Of a stretch of DNA of 64,000 nt, positions 59,381-64,000 are shown one piece after another. Position numbers and translations under genes: made by a program. The DNA comes from Nageia nagi (taxonomy: Eukaryota; Pinophyta). The stretch covers positions 190,898,001-190,962,000 of the forward strand of contig JBITNC010000001.1 of NCBI GenBank assembly GCA_050084985.1, written 5' to 3'. Positions within the stretch are counted from its first letter, which is position 1, and each line of letters begins with the position of its first letter. The notes below the pieces were generated by a model, which was not told the origin of the DNA, did no database searches, and was given only the letters and a program-made list of their open reading frames with translations.

Positions 59381-62300
59381 ATGGCTACTCTAGCACCAAT
59401 GCTGATCTATCTAGAATGGAATATAACTAGTTCCTTGAATCTAAAAAATCCAATGGCTATTCCATCAAATTATCTAAAGTATCTTCCCAACTATGATGGT
59501 ATTATAAACATGACTTATGAGCATTATCTTAATGTAATTTACATGGGAAAGACACATACCATCATTGAAGAAAATGTATTGATGAGGCTCCTAGCCTAAT
59601 CCTTTAAAGGAAAGATAGTAGATTGGTATCATTTTATACCAAATGAATCCATTACCTCATGGAGATATCTCGATGAGCCCTTTATCAAGGAATTTAAAGA
59701 AACTAGATATTATTATTCATTATTCATATAGTTCACTACTATCTAGAAGTATCCATAAGAATCAATTATAGATTTCAACATCCAATTTGATAAGACTTGA
59801 AGTCAAATTACAACTTAGCTAAAACCCCTAATGTCCATTGCATATATGTATTTCCTATGAGAATTTACACCCAACCTAGTGTTGAAGATTGATATAGCTA
59901 GGAAAAAAATATTCTTGGAGTTATATCAAGCATCAAATATAGCTAAGGCCTCACTTATCACTATAAAAAAACTCCCAATTAGGGTCACATCTCCTTTTAT
60001 GTCATATGTTATGCTTTCAAAGGAAATCCATCATCTGGATTCATATGCTCCTATCCTAGTAGAGTTACTTAGAGCTCAATTGTTCATTAAGAATTTTAAA
60101 AACTCAAGAATATCAAGTCAACCACCAACCCCCAATTCTATATTAGCTTTGCCTGTGTCTAATGTTCCTCTTGCATTGCTTGAAACCCCTATAAATTCTC
60201 AACTTCAAGGGGAGAGTTCCATGCAAATGGAGATCGATGAACTTAATGCCATGCTCTGCAGCTTTGTTAATCAAGTCACCACCCTAAAAAGTAACAAAAG
60301 ATTTGATAGAGGAAAATAAATATGATTTCCATATGATACAAAAGAACATATGTTGGAGAAGAAAGAGGAAGACCAAGTACACATGTGTCTAGAGGTCCCA
60401 AACATACAAGGGGATAATTGGTGTATAACTTACAATGAACTTCATGTACAAGAATCATGCCTTACATATAAATATGAATTATAGCTAATATATGAAAAAG
60501 GATTTACATACTAGTGCATGAACACTAAAGCATCGAAACTAAAATTTGTAAATATCATCCCTATTGATGTTGGCATGCTTGTTATCAAGAAAAAAAGTTA
60601 TAAGAAACATTACAAAGGGATCTTATATACTCTTAAATCCTCTTCAAGATCATCCCTTCCAAAAGTAGATTCTCAAATTTCCTCAAAATGAAAATTTGTG
60701 TAGGTAATCAAAGAATTGATTAAACATAAAGCTTTGAATACCATCGAGAATAGTGAGACCAATACAAATAAGAATAGTCAACAACTCATCAATAAAAGAG
60801 AGAAGGCTACAAGAACCTTCTGGTTCCCATTGTTGACCCAAGCCCATAGAGAGGAACAAGATCAACATTTTAAAAATAGTTTCCTATATAATAAAGGGAG
60901 GCTTGTGACCTTGATTCCTTATAATATTATTGATGAATTGAAATAACCCCCCTCCCCAGTTTCACTATTTTGTGCATTGCAAATACCTAGAAAAGTTAAT
61001 TTTCTTAAAGCAACATTAGCTACTTCAATCAAAGGTGTGGATTAGTCAAATTACATTTTTAAGGTGGCTACTAAATTACAAAGAATGGGTAAGATCAAAC
61101 CTACACATTTCAACCACCATCATACCAAAGAAGATCATAGATGTGATGCATCTAAAGTACATGAGGAATTTAAATAGTGTATTGTAGTCAAATGGAACTA
61201 ATATAAAAATGATTGGAGTGGTTAAGGATGTAGGAATTAAACTACATAAGTGTATAGAAATATTAATGATCCAAGAAATCATTGTAGTATACCTACCTCC
61301 CCTATTTGACATATGCTTATCTATATAATTTAAGGCCAAACTTGGGGGCTATCAAGACATGGATTACTCACATGTCATTGTCCCATGTAAAGATGAAAGA
61401 TTGAAAATATTTAATAAGTCCACATCACCCTTGCATGTAGAAAAAATGAACTATGTTAATATGATCTACTAGGGAACAAAAGAGCTAAATGAACTTATCA
61501 AGGATTTGCACCTTGAAGATGAGAATACCATGAATTTCCTAAACTTAGTGGAAGAGGTTGACCCTAGTAACTATATCATCATTAAACCAAACACTTCGGT
61601 ACCATCCCTTACAAAACATCAACTAAAGGGATCCAAAGTTTGGGATATGAATTTTAATAAAGTATGATCCAAGATTGTAGTAGGGGCTGAAATTATCCTA
61701 AGATCTCCTATATAAGGGACAAAGAAATTTGCATTTTGATTCTTATGGAGCCACACCAATAATATGGTTGAATATGAGGTTTTATGCCTAGGATTAGAGC
61801 AAATAGCTAAAATGGGAGTTCAATGCATATGAATCTTAGGAGACTCTAAATTAGTAATAAATCAAGTTACAAATAAGTTTTCAGATAAAAATCATTACCT
61901 AAAGACATATAAAAATAAATTATGAGATTTGTTTGAAAGTTTCTTTGCAATCAACTATGCAGTCATGCCTTGATGCATTAGCCCATAAAGGTTTCAAATT
62001 TGACCCAACACAATACCATTTCAAGCAAAAAGGGATGAAAGTAATATATAAACCTTCAATCCTACACAATGAGTACTTTTGGTAAGTTTTCAATGATGAT
62101 CAACACATCAACAAGTCTTTGATCAAATAACTCCTATATTGGAATTCCTAGGCCATTGAAGAATCATTTAGAGAACAAGATATAATACAATTGCAAACTA
62201 ATGCACTAACCAAACGAGTTCTCTCTTTTGAAAAGATCTTCTACCAAGAAGGTAATACAAGGTGGAGATGACTTATCATTGAAGAAAAGAACTTTTTGGA

Positions 62301-62980
62301 CATGGAAATAGCCCCAAGTAAGGTTATGAAAATTGGTAAACAAAATAATCCAAAGTAAGTCAAGAAGATCATAGAGCTATGTTAAGATTTTTTTGAGATC
62401 ATAGCCAACTCTCATGATGATCTAAAAGTCTAAAATAAGTAATTAATTGAGCACACCATTGAGCTATATATGATGCTAAGCCAATATGAGAAAAACAAAT
62501 ACCAATGAATCTTATGATAAAAAAAAAACTATGAAGCAAGAAGTGTTAAAGCTTTTTATTGCTGACATCATCTACCTAATTAAACATTAAACTTGGTTGA
62601 TGAATTGGGTACCAGTAAGGAAGAAAAATGGGGATATAAGGCTCTATGTGAATTTTTAAAACCTAAGTAAACATTCTTCAAAAGATACCTACCCTTTGTC
62701 ATCAATAGAGCAGATTCTACACACCATCATAGGAGCCAAGCACTTATCACTAATTGATGGTTTATATGGGTATAATTAGGTTTGGGTGAAGGATGTAAAT
62801 CAATGCAAAATGATGTTTACCACCCAATGGGGAACATTTTCTTTTTAAAGTATGATTTTTAATCTATCCAATGCCAGAGATACCTTTCAAAGGGAAATGG
62901 ATCATGCTTTTAGAGAAATAGTAAATAAGACCATCTTGATCAATCTAGATGATATCACCATATTCTATAAAAAGGTAAAA
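59381..62980 (+). pseudogene. Degenerate Ty3/gypsy (Tat-like) gag-pol, truncated in RT
   Basis: Gag lies at 59381-59700: LKYLPNYDG, EENVLMRLLAxSFKGKIVDW, YLDEPFIKEF. The gag C-terminus runs to 60319, with a Pro/Ser/Leu-rich part. At about 60890-61000 YNIIDELK and SLFCALQIPRK match the 'YNILxxLxxIPAxxSxxxAL' linker of this lineage. At about 61345-61420 KAKLGGYQDMDYSHVIVP is the end of the protease region. An RNase H-like domain follows at 61690-61990 (TNNMVEYEVLCLGLEQIAK, GDSKLVINQV). Then come KPSILHNEYFWxVFNDDQHI and RT at 62590-62975: WVPVRKKNGDIRLYVNF, DTYPLSSIEQILHTI, MMFTTQWGTFSF, LDDITIF. Stops and frame changes are frequent. Homology ends just after the RT catalytic Asp pair, so connection, native RNase H and integrase are missing. 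Confidence 0.85.
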
Positions 62981-63338
62981 TTCCATTCATTCATTATTTT
63001 CTACTCTTGAGGATTGCACATATACTGGCTATAGGCCTCACTTTGTATCAAGTTCATATGTTTCATGTATATTGCTTGTAATCTAATATAGAGTTGTTAT
63101 TCATTGTATTTGTCAACCAAAATTTATTTATTTATGTATTTATTTATTATTTACATATTTTTGGGTATACATTTTTGTGAACCTGAGATTCTTACACACC
63201 TAGGTCCTGACCTAGGGCATCCTTTTGAAAATTCATGAATCCATTCTTGTTATTGTTCATCCTCTTGCTTGAAGCTCTTTGGATAATAACTAAAGAAAAT
63301 TATAAAACTAGGGTCCGTTCTACCTATATTGAAAAAAT
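62981..63338. other. Junction and AT-rich spacer
   Basis: RT similarity stops near 62975-63010 and is replaced by unrelated sequence with (TTTA)n-like runs. It probably marks a deletion or later insertion breakpoint. Confidence 0.4.
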
Positions 63339-64000
63339 GGATCTAAATGTAGGAAACCCTAAAGTATCTAAAGGGAGGGTTCATTTTAATAATGTCTAAA
63401 TAAGTATTAGGAACAATCCTAATCTACCTCTACAAGAACCTCATCCTAATGATCCTAGTGACTCTGAGTCTACAAGCTCTAGCAAGAAAATGGATATTAT
63501 TGGTAAAACATCAAATAGATTTGGTCCTAATATTAATCACTTTGAATTTGAAAATGTAGACTTGAATATTCATTCTAATGAAAGTAATGATGAGCTTTAT
63601 GAGTTAGATTGAATTCCTATTCATATTAAATTTATACAAGAAGTTGGAATATTTACTTACTCATAATGCTAAAATTGTTATTAATATTCTAACACATTAT
63701 GAGCTCTTAGAAGAAAACTATGTGATCTTGGAATTGTTAGATAGTTTGTTTTCATATGAATATACAGGTTTTGTGCAATGGAAAGTTCATACCATTGATT
63801 TGGATGTTACTAGCAACGTGGATTCTTGTCAACATGATGCTAAAGGTGTACCTAAGGCTGAGACAAATGTTCCTTCTAAAATCCCTACACAAACTACATG
63901 TGATGAAGCTGTAGATGGTAGTGGAATGGAATATGTTGATGAAGATTATGAATACCTCATCCTCAAACTTGATGACTTCAAAAGAGGTAAGTCTATTATA
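63339..64000 (+). pseudogene. Unassigned acidic reading frame, runs off the right edge
   Basis: Starts MDLNVGNPKVSKGRVHFNNV. It has an in-frame stop at about 63399, continues with a Ser/Asn/Pro/Asp-rich stretch (SDSESTSSSKK), a second stop near 63610 and one frame change near 63655. It is then open to the window end (EYVDEDYEYLILKLDDFKRG). The composition is coding-like, unlike the AT-rich surroundings. No domain is recognised. A gypsy gag or inter-domain linker is the most likely source, given its neighbours. Confidence 0.4.

Overview
This is a window of nuclear plant DNA dominated by transposable elements. It is strongly AT-rich and contains one recognisable host gene. Long introns filled with retroelements, decayed Ty3/gypsy, Ty1/copia and LINE copies, and non-LTR and gypsy tails of a type I associate with conifers all suggest a gymnosperm, most likely a conifer. 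A fern cannot be excluded from sequence alone. No bacterial-style operons, CRISPR arrays, rRNA genes or tRNA genes were seen.

Layout. (1) 0.6-6.1 kb is a graveyard: a frameshifted hAT (BED/DUF659) transposase on the minus strand, a Ty3/gypsy RT-RNase H scrap on the minus strand, an acidic orphan ORF, and a gypsy-type LTR. (2) 6.59-19.08 kb holds the last six exons I can join of a plant PANK2-type gene, coding the C-terminal DUF89 (4'-phosphopantetheine phosphatase) domain. All introns are phase 0 and two have GC donors. Intron 4 carries a 5,097-bp Ty1/copia element with perfect 5-bp target duplications, LTRs about 98.7% identical, and a polyprotein reading frame broken by one in-frame stop. 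A roughly 580-bp tandem duplication copies the terminal exon. (3) 19.1-28.4 kb has a 116-bp tandem duplication, a second relative of the gypsy LTR, a LINE endonuclease remnant, two non-LTR C-terminal tails, and an LTR/primer-binding-site remnant. (4) 28.4-37.4 kb is mostly unassigned AT-rich DNA with a palindromic repeat array near 33.3-33.7 kb. (5) 37.4-43.25 kb is an old L1-type LINE (RT, zf-RVT, RNase H) on the minus strand, interrupted by an AT-rich minisatellite. (6) 44.9-53.5 kb is an older complete copia element on the minus strand with two 498-bp LTRs (about 8% divergent by hand count). (7) 55-64 kb has a short degenerate tandem array, a gypsy gag scrap, and a degenerate Tat-like gypsy element (PBS, gag, protease region, RNase H-like, RT), then an unassigned reading frame running off the right edge.

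How it fits together. The only gene likely to serve the cell is the DUF89/PANK2 gene, which acts in coenzyme A metabolism and metabolite repair. Everything else is mobile DNA of several ages, which has lengthened its introns and flanks. I found no convincing new biological system. The best second-look items are the duplicated terminal exon, the paired GC-AG introns, the nearly intact intronic copia, and three repeat arrays of unknown origin.
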